A DNA stretch of 64,000 bases from Medakamo hakoo (GCA_026636295.1 CP089451.1:930001-994000), one strand, 5' to 3'. Numbered from the stretch's first letter, positions 41,101-50,129 are shown. A program made the numbers and translations. The notes: a model not told the origin generated them from the sequence alone.

Positions 41101-41389
41101 GAGGGGGCGGGGGCGGGCGGCGCGCCCGGGCCCGCACCGCCCAGGCGAGGGCGGCCGCGGCCAGCAGGAGGAGGAGGCGGAGGCGGAGGCGGAGGAGGAG
41201 GCGCACGCCGCCGCCGCCGCGCGCCGCCGGCGCGGTGGTGGTGCGGCCATTGCCTTTGTCCGCGGCGTCGGACGGCGCCGGGTGCGTGGCCGCCTTGGCC
41301 GACCGTGGCGACGAGTCGCCTGGCGTCTGAGAATCGCCCGCAGCGTCGCCGGCCGGTCGCCGCCGTCGCGGGCTGGTGCGCGGCGGCAT
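38108..41389 (-). CDS. GH47 mannosidase-like protein with PA domain (EDEM3-type)
   Basis: ER-associated degradation factor that trims or recognises mannose on misfolded glycoproteins. Single exon, 1093 residues. A type II membrane anchor lies near residues 60-85 (LRLRLLLLLAAAALAWAV after a basic cytosolic tail). The GH47 catalytic domain follows (YMAHAFPRDEVRPLSCRGRD, TLIDALSTAVTMGD, SYYEYLLKSFLM, ending FALSETFKYLHLLW). A PA (protease-associated) domain lies near the C-terminal end (ARGGGCAFQAKAAAVAAAGG, AAVVVLNTDD). GH47 plus PA is the EDEM3 architecture. Poly-Gly separates parts of the C-terminal half. The chosen start is the Met at 41389; one further upstream at 41596 would run into the divergent gene. 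Confidence 0.88.
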   Translation of the reverse strand: MPPRTSPRRRRPAGDAAGDSQTPGDSSPRSAKAATHPAPSDAADKGNGRTTTAPAARGGGGVRLLLRLRLRLLLLLAAAALAWAVRARARRPPPPPPPPTRLVNGTPFPRTGPVSDAERDALRSEAVAAYGRAFDAYMAHAFPRDEVRPLSCRGRDSQGGVALTLIDALSTAVTMGDAPRLAAGLAAAAALPLSFDVPARAHVFELTIRALGGLLSVHAALTRPGSAAADALPPGVDPSFLLGAAADLGARLLRAYDTPTGLPLSWVHLQAGPVPGDTRVTCAACAGTAFLEMAALSAATGDEAFGSAARRAALALHARRDPRTGLVGNTLSVDTGAWVRTDAGVGAGIDSYYEYLLKSFLMTGEEAWLRAWVQAYGSAMRWLNAPAPPPGDGDGGPRPPPPKAWRVDADMRSGAPASPWVSSLAAFWPGLQVLAGQVAAGAAAHADWAAAWARFGGLPEAVDALTGSVRHPTLTGYPLRPELAESTWALSAATAHPVYPAVGRMVQATLMERAAAPCGFASLSDVAAPPGTDAREDTMESFALSETFKYLHLLWAPGSGGLLDAVVLTTEGHPLPPLGGGGGGRGGWPGAPWLDALEAEAAAAAWPPSINGSVGRAAMRAVCAPLCNDTARPSAADAAATLAAALPLLAPPAADIALLRHRRCRACLATEAAMVRVRADVAADAAARAASQPLREAPPPPARATIPRRRAVCLVSADPATATLRCEGLSPLLPAGLKALSDLPPNAIIIQLSEVVAGSGGGGGGGGGGGGGGGGDGGGGGGGGGGGGEAPGGGGGDAAPAAAEPWRYALHLTTSRPRAVDARVAGLAAAFGSVLRPADECGGDGDGWVVGALGGPGVDDDEADEEGCAVSGPLVLGSPLHGCVHPDGPPLAPVPPGAIVALARGGGCAFQAKAAAVAAAGGAAVVVLNTDDAHVVMGPDVGEGEEHRAVDGRPIPALAIPASQAAVLNDAVAAAEAAGATLTATLRALPSDPGAPLSEAWAAVAPGPGDGEGGEPSSPPPPHHQLDVLLPPAAHGWLRAAAAAAHDAWEPRSALAGLVRSLARSADLAGVFAAAGDVKGGGGAADVAPPSFL
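39022..39118 (-). repeat. GGN tract encoding poly-Gly in the EDEM3-type protein
   Basis: CCN triplet run on the plus strand encodes two Gly homopolymers, split by one Asp, on the minus strand. Confidence 0.9.
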
Positions 41390-41535
41390 GGGATGGTGCG
41401 GGAGGCGAGCGCGCGCGCGCGCTGTGCCCGCCGCCGCCTTTTTTTTTCTCGTGTCTGACCCTCGGCCTTCCATGCCCTCCGACCCCTTAACCCCACACAA
41501 CGAAACGGAACGCGGCGCGCGCGCGCGGCACAAAA
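41390..41535. promoter_or_regulatory. Head-to-head promoter, EDEM3-type and poly-Pro protein genes
   Basis: 146 bases between the two chosen start codons, with GC/CG alternating runs near 41407-41420 and 41515-41527. Confidence 0.4.
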
Positions 41536-42699
41536 ATGCTCCGCACCCGCCGTCCGTACCGTCCCTCGCCCCTGGGTCGGGGAGCGGCGGCCTCACCCCC
41601 CACCGACGCGGCCGCCACTCCGACCGCCGCGTCCTTTGGCGGGTGGGGGCCGAGCACGTCCGACGCGGCCGCCGCCGCGTTTTTTGGCGGGTGGGGCGGT
41701 GGCGGCGGCGGCGGCAGCAGCGCGGAGGCCGCCCCCAGCCCGTCCACGCCCACGTGCCTGACCCCTGCCCCGACAGTGGCCTGGTGTGAGGCGGAAGCCA
41801 CGGCGGCGGCGGCGGCGGACGCGGCGGCGGCGGCGTGGGGCGTCACGCCCGGAGAGGTGGCGGCAGCGGCGCCGCCGCTGCCGCCTCCTCCCCCTCCTCC
41901 TCCTCCTCCTCCTCCTCCGCCTCCTCCACCGCCGCCGCCGCCGCCGCCGCTGGAAGAGACCATGGCACGGCCCGCGCCACCAGCCGTCGTGGACGTCCCG
42001 CCCGTGGCAGCGGCAGCAGAGCCGCCAGAGGCTACGGTCGTGGTCGAGGCTCCCCCGCCGCCGCCGCCGCCACGCCTGCCCCCACCGCCGCCGCCGCCCG
42101 CCCCCCGCCGCCACGCGCCCTCGACCGCCGCGTCCGCGGCCCACGCCGCCACCGCCCAGGCCGCCTCCTTAACCGCAGTTGCCGACTTGGCGGCGGCGAG
42201 TCGGGCGCGGGCCCAGGCCGCAACTCTGCTCGCGCGCGCCCAAGCAGAGCGGGCGGCCGCAACGACGGCCGCCCTCGCCGCGGCCCGAGCCATGGGCGCC
42301 CTGGCCGCGGCCGTGCGGGGCTGCGAGGTCCGTGGGCTCGCGACCCAGGACCGGGCGGTGGCCAGCGCGTTGGCGGCCATCGCGGGAGGGGGCGGGAGCG
42401 GGAGCGGGGTGGTGGGCCTGGGCGTGCCGCCCGACGCAGCGCCGGGGTGGTGGTGGCCCGACGAGGCTGCGCAGCGCGGCGGTCCCGCCGCCTGCCCATT
42501 GTGCGGGTGGTGCGGGACGAGCGGCAGCGGTGGGAGCCCGCCACCGCCGCGTCCGCCGACCAGCCCGCCTCATGAGGCGGGCGTGCCGGCCTCCACCCCA
42601 CCCCCGCCCCCGCCCCCACCGCCTCGCCGGCGAGCCGGCCGTGCATCATGGACGGGCGCGCTCAAACGGTGGGCCAGCAGTGCGGACACACGGACGTGA
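41536..42699 (+). CDS. Low-complexity poly-Pro/Ala protein of unknown function
   Basis: Single-exon ORF of 387 codons; no recognised domain. It begins MLRTRRPYRPSPLGRG, then has repeats of FGGWG, a poly-Pro run of over 20 residues at 41877-41951, a second Pro-rich stretch, and an Ala-rich helical segment (ADLAAASRARAQAATLLAR). A small Cys/Trp patch (GWWWPDEA, CPLCGWCG) near the end resembles a single zinc-knuckle-like CxxC-W-C site. It ends with a basic Trp-containing tail (RASWTGALKRW). Length, a separate TGTAA signal and head-to-head placement support a gene, but low complexity means the ORF could be partly by chance. Confidence 0.58.
   Translation: MLRTRRPYRPSPLGRGAAASPPTDAAATPTAASFGGWGPSTSDAAAAAFFGGWGGGGGGGSSAEAAPSPSTPTCLTPAPTVAWCEAEATAAAAADAAAAAWGVTPGEVAAAAPPLPPPPPPPPPPPPPPPPPPPPPPPLEETMARPAPPAVVDVPPVAAAAEPPEATVVVEAPPPPPPPRLPPPPPPPAPRRHAPSTAASAAHAATAQAASLTAVADLAAASRARAQAATLLARAQAERAAATTAALAAARAMGALAAAVRGCEVRGLATQDRAVASALAAIAGGGGSGSGVVGLGVPPDAAPGWWWPDEAAQRGGPAACPLCGWCGTSGSGGSPPPPRPPTSPPHEAGVPASTPPPPPPPPPRRRAGRASWTGALKRWASSADTRT
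41877..41951 (+). repeat. CCN tract encoding poly-Pro
   Basis: Run of CCN triplets (mostly CCT and CCG) encoding more than 20 Pro in a row. Confidence 0.9.
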
Positions 42700-42702
42700 G
42701 CG

Positions 42703-42707
42703 TGTAA
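42703..42707 (+). terminator. TGTAA poly(A) signal for the poly-Pro protein gene
   Basis: TGTAA only a few bases after the stop codon, in a small AT-richer patch between convergent genes. Confidence 0.45.
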
Positions 42708-42779
42708 GGCTTGCATCAAAAAGCAAGTGCAGCGGGAATGAAAAAATCGGTCACAAAAAAAGGGTGCCTCCCCCCCCCC

Positions 42780-43955
42780 TCACCGCCCCACACCCTCCGT
42801 GGCGGGCAGCCGCATGGGTGCCGGCAGCCGCACCCACGCGCTGCCGCCCCTGCCGTCTGTGACGCGCGCAGCCACGTCAATCAACCACTCGCCCGGCCAG
42901 AGCGGGGTGCCAGGCAGCGCGCCGGACTCGGCGCCGTCGGCCGGCGCGCGCGGCAGGTGCCACAGGTCGAGGGCGGGGCCGGACCCGCACGGCGGGCGGC
43001 GCACCAGGACGACTTCGACCACCGACACTCGGCCGGCCGCCTGGCCGGCCGCAAACACGGACGCGGGCGCGGCCAGCTGGGGCGGGGTGGGCGAGGACGG
43101 CTGGGCGTCGCCCGCCGCCAGGGCGGCCGCGGCCGCGACTTCAGCGCGCCCCGGCCGCCCCGGCACGCCGCTCGTCACCACGCGCGGGTTGAAACACGAG
43201 AACAGGGCGCCGGACAGCTCGTCGTCCGCGCCGGCTGTGGGAGTGGGGCGTTGAGCAGCAGGAGGGGGGCCGCTCGTGCTGGGCGGGTGCTGCGCCGCCG
43301 CCGGCAGGCCGACCCGGGCGGAGAGCGTGACGACCGCGCCGCCGCCCGCCGAGGGAGGCGCGCGCCACAGGCCCGGGCGCAGGCTGACGACCGTCCCGCC
43401 GCCGCCCGGGACCGGGATGGCCGTGGGCAACGACTCCCAGCGCGCGACCAGGCGCTCCGGCGGGCACGGCAGGGAAGATGACGGCCGCGTGGAAGGGGGC
43501 GGGCGGGACGCCCGGCGCGGCGCGGGCGTCTGCGGGCACGCGCGCGGAGGCGGCGGCGGGCCGGGCGGCGGTGGTGCACACACGCCCTCGCCCAGCTCCG
43601 CCGACGACGAGCCCAGGACCGAGCCTGACCGCGCGCGCTTTGGGTGACCGACGCACACGCCACCACTGCCACCGCTGGCATCGTCCACCACCAGAGCCAT
43701 GGCGGCCGCGGCCCACAGGCTGTCGACGGAGACGAGGCCGCCGCCGGCCGGGCCCAGGAGCGCGAGCGGGGAGGACGGGCGCGCCTCACCCAGGTTGGCG
43801 GACGCCGCCCGCCCTCCTCCAGCCTCCTCATCTTCCGCTGTCGCAACCGCCATGACGGAGATGGCCGGATCCGTGCCGACGAGGGTGGGGTAGGAGGGCG
43901 GCTTGGCCAGGGGCGACTGCGCGGCGTGGGGGGAGCGTGGGGAGGAGACGAGCAT
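42780..43955 (-). CDS. Unknown protein, possible C2-like or sandwich fold
   Basis: Single-exon ORF of 391 residues, not recognised. The N-terminal third is Ser/Ala/Pro-rich. The second half looks globular and beta-rich: CPPERLVARWESLPTAIPVP, GTVVSLRPGLWRAP, SVVEVVLVRRPPCG, LWPGEWLIDVAARVTDG and AWVRLPAPMRL. The alternating hydrophobic pattern suggests a beta-sandwich, but no catalytic motif is visible. There is no signal peptide or membrane helix. An 807-bp gene-free stretch lies upstream, which could hide a further 5' exon. Confidence 0.6.
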   Translation of the reverse strand: MLVSSPRSPHAAQSPLAKPPSYPTLVGTDPAISVMAVATAEDEEAGGGRAASANLGEARPSSPLALLGPAGGGLVSVDSLWAAAAMALVVDDASGGSGGVCVGHPKRARSGSVLGSSSAELGEGVCAPPPPGPPPPPRACPQTPAPRRASRPPPSTRPSSSLPCPPERLVARWESLPTAIPVPGGGGTVVSLRPGLWRAPPSAGGGAVVTLSARVGLPAAAQHPPSTSGPPPAAQRPTPTAGADDELSGALFSCFNPRVVTSGVPGRPGRAEVAAAAALAAGDAQPSSPTPPQLAAPASVFAAGQAAGRVSVVEVVLVRRPPCGSGPALDLWHLPRAPADGAESGALPGTPLWPGEWLIDVAARVTDGRGGSAWVRLPAPMRLPATEGVGR

Positions 43956-44762
43956 GGTCGTGCCTGGCTAGTGCGGGGGGGAGGGCGAGCACGCATGCGG
44001 GGTGTGAGTTTGGTGTGTGTGCGGAAAGCACAGGGCGCGGACCGGCGTGCGCGACACCCAGCGCCCTCTGTCAGGCTGGTCTTAGTCATCGTACATGACG
44101 TGTGACGGCTTGCGCGCGTCCAATGGCGCCCGCCCGCCGGGCGGGCGGGCAGCTCTGGTGCGCGCGCGCGCAGTCGTGCCTACTCTCCGCTAAGACCCCT
44201 CGCCTCCGCGCGCGCCGCTCTTTCCCGACAGGTTCCAACGGTGCGTGGGGCGGCTGAGCTCGTCCGTCTCAAGTGCCTAGCATACAGGCCTTGCTCTTTT
44301 TGCTCTGAATGCGAGGGAGCAGTGGGCGCAAGCCCCCAAACCGTGGCGGCCGCGGCGCTCAATTGCGGCCCGTCGCATCAACACAGCGAGCGGCCCGGCG
44401 TCGGGGGCCGAGTTCCAACGGCCGGGCTCCCCGCACGGAGCCGGCCTTGTGTACCGCGCCCGCCCGCGGGCCTGGTGTGTGCGCACCTGAAATCGCAATC
44501 GCGGGCGTGTGCAGGCAATTCAGAAGACGCGCAGGCCCGACCGGCGAGAGAGAGAAAACGGCGCTTCCTCTCCAGCCCGGGTTGCCTCACTGAGAGGCTG
44601 GGCCGTCGGTGGGCCCGCCCGCCCACCCACCTCCCGGCCCCGCCAGGCCTTTTATTCACGCTAAGGGCTCGCACCCAACCCCTGTGGTCCCGTTTTCGCT
44701 CCATCCCAGCCGCCACGCTACGACCTACACACACGCGCGCACACGCGCGCCCCACCCCACCC
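43956..44762. other. 807-bp gene-free region with palindromes
   Basis: Lies between the start of the unknown gene (minus) and the stop of AAR2 (minus). It contains a near-perfect palindrome GCCCGCCCGCCGGGCGGG at about 44129-44151, a CCAAT box at 44120-44124, an alternating CG run at 44159-44171, and a hairpin at about 44419-44447 (GGCTCC pairing with GGAGCC). No convincing coding exon or tRNA. It may be promoter plus 5' UTR of the unknown gene or hold an unrecognised ncRNA. Confidence 0.5.
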
Positions 44763-46187
44763 TCAGTAATTGCCGTGCTCGTCCACGACGACGGGGCCGT
44801 CTTCTTCGTCCTCGCTCTCACTCTGACCCAGGTCCCACCCCAGGTGCGACGCGACGACGCTGGCCAGCCGGTCCGCTGCCGCCCGCACAGGCGGCGGCAC
44901 GGGCGGCAAGCCGGCTTCCTCTCCCTCGCCGCGCCTCAGACTACTGTAAAACCGTCTGAACAGGGCGCGCAAGAAGGAGTCCGCCAACAGTTCGTCCACC
45001 ATGGCCACGCCAAAGGGACCGAGCGGCGCGGCCGCCGCAGCGGCGGGGGGAGGAGCGATGGCGCCCCTGCCGCCGCCAGCGCCGCCGCCAGCGCCGCCGC
45101 CACCCAGGCTCGCTTCCAGCTGGGCGGCGACCGTGCTGAGCAGCGCTGCGTAGAACCGGCTGCCCTCGCCCGGAGACCGCGGCGCGGCCACGCAGCCCAA
45201 GGCCAGGTGCAGGACCGCTTTCCACTGGCCGTACGCGGCCAGGCTCTGCCCCGCCCAGAAGGTCAGGAACGCGTGTTGGGCCTCGGCCAGCAGGCCCGCG
45301 CCGCCGTCGGCGTGGAAGGGCGGGCCCGCGATGACGGACGCCAGCGCGCCGGACTTGTCCAGATTGGCGGCTGTGAGGGCCGACGGCGAGTGGGGGGGAG
45401 GGGACGACCCGCTGCGCCCGCCACTCGCCGTCACCAGGCGGGGCAGGGGCGTGTAGCGCGGCACGCCCACGCCCGGCGGCGGCGGCGGTGGCGGGCAGGC
45501 ATCAGCCCCGCCCTTCCCGCGTGCCGCCCTGCCTGACGCCAGGGCCGAGTCCAGCGCGGCCTCCGCGGGCGTCGGCGTGGGCGCGGCCGGCGCGCCGCGG
45601 CGGCGCCCGCCACTCCCAGCGTCGCCCAGGCCACCCACGCCGGCCGGGTCCGCTTCCGCCACCACGCTCACCGTCCCACCGGGGACGCCCGCAGGCGCCA
45701 GCCGGGCGATGGACCGCGCGTCGACCGCGCCGGCCAACGCCCGCCAGGCCGGCCAGGACGCGAGGCCGTAGGGCGCGAGGCCGGCGTCAAAGTCAAAGCG
45801 GCGCACGCCGGCCGCGTACCGGGCGGCCTCGTCTTCGTCCGCCAGCGGGTCCAGCAGTTCGGTGCCCGGATTCCACCGCCGCACCGTCACCGACTGCGGC
45901 TGGGGGTGCGGGCCGCCCTCGGCCGCCAGGTCCACCCACACCCAGAACGAGGAGACGGGCCCGGGCGCGCCCGTCCCGCCGTCCCGCGCCGCGTACGTGA
46001 CGTAGTGCGGGCCCGGCGGCATCATTTTCACGCCTTTGAACGAGGGGCCGGACAGGAAGGCCTGGCCGTCCACGGTGAACGCCGTGCCGGGCGGGACGTC
46101 GAGGAAGAGGAGCGCGCCGCCGGTGGTGGCGGCGGCGAGCGCGGTGTCCGCGTCGAGGCCCGCGTCCGCGGCGGACGTGGCCGGCAT
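44763..46187 (-). CDS. AAR2: AAR2-family splicing factor (U5 snRNP assembly)
   Basis: Assembly factor that holds Prp8 in the cytoplasmic U5 snRNP precursor and is exchanged for Brr2 in the nucleus. Single exon, 474 residues. The N-terminal AAR2 beta domain is clear: GALLFLDVPPGTAFTVDGQA, FKGVKMMPPGPHYVTYAA and SSFWVWVDL. RRWNPGTELLDPLADEDEAA and an FDAGLAPYG stretch follow. The C-terminal helical domain includes LTFWAGQSLAAYGQWKAVLH, then Gly/Ala inserts, FRRFYSSL, and an acidic tail (SESEDEEDG). Typical length is 350-390; the excess is low-complexity linker. It is divergent to the ABCG transporter. Confidence 0.9.
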   Translation of the reverse strand: MPATSAADAGLDADTALAAATTGGALLFLDVPPGTAFTVDGQAFLSGPSFKGVKMMPPGPHYVTYAARDGGTGAPGPVSSFWVWVDLAAEGGPHPQPQSVTVRRWNPGTELLDPLADEDEAARYAAGVRRFDFDAGLAPYGLASWPAWRALAGAVDARSIARLAPAGVPGGTVSVVAEADPAGVGGLGDAGSGGRRRGAPAAPTPTPAEAALDSALASGRAARGKGGADACPPPPPPPGVGVPRYTPLPRLVTASGGRSGSSPPPHSPSALTAANLDKSGALASVIAGPPFHADGGAGLLAEAQHAFLTFWAGQSLAAYGQWKAVLHLALGCVAAPRSPGEGSRFYAALLSTVAAQLEASLGGGGAGGGAGGGRGAIAPPPAAAAAAPLGPFGVAMVDELLADSFLRALFRRFYSSLRRGEGEEAGLPPVPPPVRAAADRLASVVASHLGWDLGQSESEDEEDGPVVVDEHGNY

Positions 46188-46456
46188 GGGCCTTGGGTTT
46201 GTGAGCTGTCGGCCCAGAGACGCAGAGACACTCCCGTCAGGCGCTCGGCGCCATGGGCGGAGTGATCACCCGGGCGGGCGGGGCGGCGGCCCTGAACAAA
46301 ACAAACAGAGGCCCTCGGCCCGCCGAAAAAGAAATGTGATGGGGAAACAACTGGTGACAAACGTGGCCCATACACACTGCTCCATTTTTTCGTGGGCGGG
46401 GTTCCGTCCGCCCAACCCGTGAAAAACCCAACCCACACCCCGGCTGCCAACCTTAG
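46188..46456. promoter_or_regulatory. Head-to-head promoter, AAR2 and ABCG genes
   Basis: 269 bases between divergent starts, with AT-richer patches near 46325-46350 and 46384-46391. No definite TATA box. Confidence 0.45.
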
Positions 46457-49334
46457 ATGCCGCCCCCACCCGCCGGCGGCGACGGGCGCACCCCGCTGCC
46501 CGCGTCCGCCTTTGCGCCCCAGCCCGAAGGCGACGACGACTTGGCCGGCTGCGCCGCGTCGGCCGGTGGAGCGGCCGCCACTCTGACGCCCGCGACCGCA
46601 GCCGGACGGCGAGCGTCCATGGACGCGGCGGCGCATCCGCGGGGCGTCGACAACGCCAGCCGGGCCACGCTGGCGGGCGAAGCGTCGGGCGATGGTGGGC
46701 GGCCACCGAGCCCGGACGACGTCGAAGTCGGGCCGGCCGCGGCGACGGCAGCCCTGAACGACCAGCTCATGGAACCGGTCCCGCTGTCCTCCCGCATCAA
46801 GCTGGAGTTTACGGAGCTGTCGACCTGGGTGCCGCGCCTGTTTGGGCCGGGCGCGCCCGGTGGCGCGCTGACCCGGTCGGCCACGCTGCTCAAGACCGCG
46901 TCGACGCGCGCGTTTGGGTCCGTCGCCTCCAAACGCGGCAGCGGGCTGGCGTCGTCGTCGAAAGGCGGTCCGCCGTCTGGGGGGAGCGGGACACAGCCGA
47001 TGCGCCAGGTGAGTTTTTGTGGAGGATGGATGGCGGGGATTGGGGTGCGGGGCGTGACACACACACACAGCGCATTTGACTCCAGCTGCGGGCCGGGTGC
47101 TGTCGGACGACAAACCAAGAGGCCGTGACCAACCCACACTCTCACCCGCCTCTCCATCCCCCCACCCCCCATCAGGTCCTGTACTCCATCTCCGGCTGCT
47201 GCAACCCGGGCGAAGTCCTGGCGCTCATGGGCCCGTCCGGGTCCGGGAAGACGACGCTGCTGAGCATTCTGGGCGGCCGGACGCCAAAGTGAGTTCTTTT
47301 TGGGGGGGGGGGCGCGGGCGCGCGCAGAGTGCGCGGGTGTGCGGACGTCCTGTGAGGGCCTCACACCGCACCCACACATACACCACACACCCCACGCGCC
47401 CATCACACAGGGGCGCCACCGTCACGGGCGGCGTCCTCTTCAACGGCGCGCCCATGACCAAGCGCGCCAAGCGCTCCCTGGGCTTTGTGCTCCAGGACGA
47501 CCTCTTGTACGAGGCGCTGACCGTCCAGGAGACGCTGTACTACGCGGCCATGCTGCGCCTGCCGCGCACCATGAGCAGCGCGCAGAAGAAGGAACGCGTG
47601 ACCGAGGTCATCGCCGCGCTGGGCCTGACAAAGTGCCGGGACACCATCATCGGCGGCTTTTTCCGGCGGGGCATCAGCGGCGGCGAGCGCAAGCGCGTGT
47701 CGGTCGGCCACGAGCTGCTGATCAACCCGTCGGTGCTGCTGCTGGACGAGCCGACGAGCGGCCTGGACTCGACGACGGCCATGCGGCTGGTGACCACGCT
47801 GCGCTCGCTGGCCGCGGGCGGGCGGGCCGTCGCCACCACCATCCACCAGCCGTCGTCGCGCCTGTTCCAGCTGCTGGACAAGCTGCTGCTGCTGTCGGAG
47901 GGGCACGCCATCTACTACGGCCGCGCGGCGCTGGCCACAGACTGGTTCCACCGCCTGGGCTTCACCATGCCGTACGGCGTCAATGCGGCCGACTTTTTGC
48001 TGGACGTCGCGTCGGGCGACGTCAGCGGCGCGACGGACGGGGGGGGCGGTGCACCGCCCGCCGGCCCGGCGCCCAAGTCCCTGTCCGGCGAACCCGCCCG
48101 CCGCCACCTCATCGACGTGTACGAACGCTTTGCATCGCTGCACGGCACCGAGCACGACGGCTTCTCCCAGTCCGTCTCCCTGTCCGCCGCGGTCGTCGGC
48201 CCGGACGCGTGGGCGGCCATGCAAGCCCGCCGCTCGCTGTCCGACACGCTGCCGGCCGACGTCTTTGCAGCCGGAGGCGGGGGCGACCGCCCGCCGTCCG
48301 CCGGCGGGTCGTCGTCCAAGGCACTGCCGCCGTCGGCGCACGCGGGCGCCCTGCCGCCCACGGACGGACCGGTGGCGGTGGGTCCCGCCGCCGCCAATGG
48401 CAAGGGCGGCGGCGGCCTGGCGTCCCTCTCGTCCGCGGCCATCCCCAAGGCCGACCGGTGGGGCGCGTCGTACGGCACCCAGCTGTCCATCCTGTTTGCC
48501 CGCGCCGTGAAGACGCGCCGCTTTGAAGCCATGTCCGGCCAAGACTTTGCCCAATTCATCGTCGTCGGCCTGCTGTCCGGCCTGTTTTGGTGGCAGATCG
48601 GGCGCGACCGCACGGTCGCCGCGGCCGCCAACATCAACGGCCTGCTCTTTTTCGAGATGCTGTTCCTGTCGTTCCGCTCCATGTTCGCCGCCCTGTTCAC
48701 CTTCCCCAACGAGCACAAGATGATGCTCAAGGAGCGGGCGTCCGGCATGTACCGCCTGTCCGCCTTCTACTTTGCGCGCACGGCCAGCGACGTGCCCATG
48801 GAAGTCACCATCCCGACCGTCTTCATCGTCATCATCTACTTCATGGCCGGCCTGCGCCTGAGTGCTTGGGCCTTCCTGTCCAACTGGGCGGCGGTGACGC
48901 TCTGCCTGCTCGTCGCCCAGTCGTTCGGCCTGCTCATCGGCGCGACGGTCATGGTGCCCAAGACCGCGCAGACGATCACGGCCATCATCATGCTGACCAT
49001 GATGCTCGTCGGCGGCTTTTACGTCACCACCATCCCGGCCTGGATCGCCTGGCTGAAGTACGCGTCCTTCGTGTACTACGGCTACAACCTGCTGCTGAAG
49101 ATCAACTGGGTGGGCGTGCCGCTGTGGGACTGTGCGGGCGCCAACCCGCCGCGGCCGCAGTCCAACCCGGCCTGCACGCTCGTGCCGCCCGGCGGGTTGC
49201 AGGCCAAGCTCCACCTGCAAGAAAACACGGAGCGGTGGCCGTGGGAGGCGTTGGCCCTGCTGGCCTGGCTGGTCGTGTTCCGGGCGGCGGTGTACGTGGC
49301 CCTGCGGCGGAAGACGGGCGCGCGCGCGCGGTGA
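46457..49334 (+). CDS. ABCG half-transporter (WBC type)
   Basis: ATP-binding cassette exporter half-molecule of subfamily G, which dimerises to export lipids or other hydrophobic substrates. Exons 46457-47008, 47176-47288 and 47411-49334 give 862 residues; donors are GTGAGT, phases 0 and 2 match. The N-terminal 160 residues are disordered and Ser/Ala-rich. Walker A is at 203-211 (GPSGSGKTT), the Q-loop in VLQDDLLY, signature [12 protein letters not shown], and Walker [13 protein letters not shown] long, low-complexity insert (about 130 residues) lies between the nucleotide-binding domain and the membrane domain. The membrane domain begins near [19 protein letters not shown] and has six predicted helices, ending [14 protein letters not shown]. 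Order NBD then TMD fits ABCG. Confidence 0.95.
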
Positions 49335-49500
49335 AAGGGGGTGTTGGTCGGGTGTGGACGCACGAATTCTTTCCTTTTTTTTACTTTTTGATTGGGAGAG
49401 GCGAGAGTTTGTGTGCGCGCGTGTGTGTGTATCTACTTCTTTTCTCTAGTTCTCTACACATGATGACTTGATGGCGGGCGGGGGCGGCGGCCGGCTTTTC

Positions 49501-50064
49501 TCATTGCCTCGCCGCTTCAACCACCTCGGCCCAGTGCAGCGCGGCGCCCGCCGCGCCCGCCAGTTTGGACCGGCGGCGCCAGCCGTCCGGCCCGGACGTG
49601 GGCCTGCTTGGGAAGCCGCCAATGACCAGCGTGCTGACCCCGGGCTGGGCGCCCGCCCACCTCAACAGGCCCGCGAAATCGTCGTCGGCCGACACCAGGG
49701 CGAGCAGGGATGGAGAATCGCCGCTGGACGCCCGCACAAAGTCGCCCGCGGCGGCTGTGATGGCCTGGTCGGCCGCGCCGGGCGTGCAGGGCACGGAGTG
49801 GATGGTCGAGACGCCAGCGTCCTTCCAGCGACTCAGGTCGCCGACGGCGGCGTTGGCAAACAGGGCGATGGGCGGAGGTGCAGCAAGGCGGACGTCGAGG
49901 TCGCGGCTAGCGGCCGCGCCGACGGCCGCCGTCACGGCGGAGACGAGGGCGGGCGGCGGGATGGACCTCGGTGGGCGGCAGTTGTCGGCATCCCACAAGA
50001 CCAACGCCCTGGTCGTTGAGCGCGGGCCAGCCGCCTGGGCGGGTGGCAGGCCGGCCGGCCGCAT
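49501..50064 (-). CDS. NYN-domain (PIN-like) putative ribonuclease
   Basis: Single exon, 187 residues. The fold is read from its acidic motifs: ALVLWDADNCRPP (first Asp pair), STIHSVPCTPGAADQAI (second Asp), and LLALVSADDDFAGLLRWAG (third acidic cluster), spaced as in NYN/LabA-like and MARF1-type nucleases. These Asp residues would bind the metal for RNA cleavage. The N-terminus is Pro/Ala-rich without a clear targeting signal. Its start is only 65 bp from that of the divergent PRXL2-like gene. Confidence 0.82.
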   Translation of the reverse strand: MRPAGLPPAQAAGPRSTTRALVLWDADNCRPPRSIPPPALVSAVTAAVGAAASRDLDVRLAAPPPIALFANAAVGDLSRWKDAGVSTIHSVPCTPGAADQAITAAAGDFVRASSGDSPSLLALVSADDDFAGLLRWAGAQPGVSTLVIGGFPSRPTSGPDGWRRRSKLAGAAGAALHWAEVVEAARQ

Positions 50065-50129
50065 CGTGCCGTTTTATTGTGACGGGGCAAACAAAGCCGC
50101 TCTGCCGTTGGTGTGCCACAACGCAACAA
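50065..50129. promoter_or_regulatory. Shortest head-to-head promoter in the window
   Basis: 65 bases between the start codons of the NYN gene (minus) and the PRXL2-like gene (plus), including both 5' UTRs if the starts are right. Confidence 0.5.

Noticed and set aside
41390-41596. Upstream start for the EDEM3-type protein at 41596
   Set aside because: The extra 69 residues (RDGTDGGCGAFLCRARAPRS and on) look like translated UTR and would overlap the start of the divergent gene.
44241-45536. 431-codon plus-strand ORF antisense to AAR2
   Set aside because: No domain, Arg/Gly/Pro-rich, and overlaps the recognisable AAR2 family protein.
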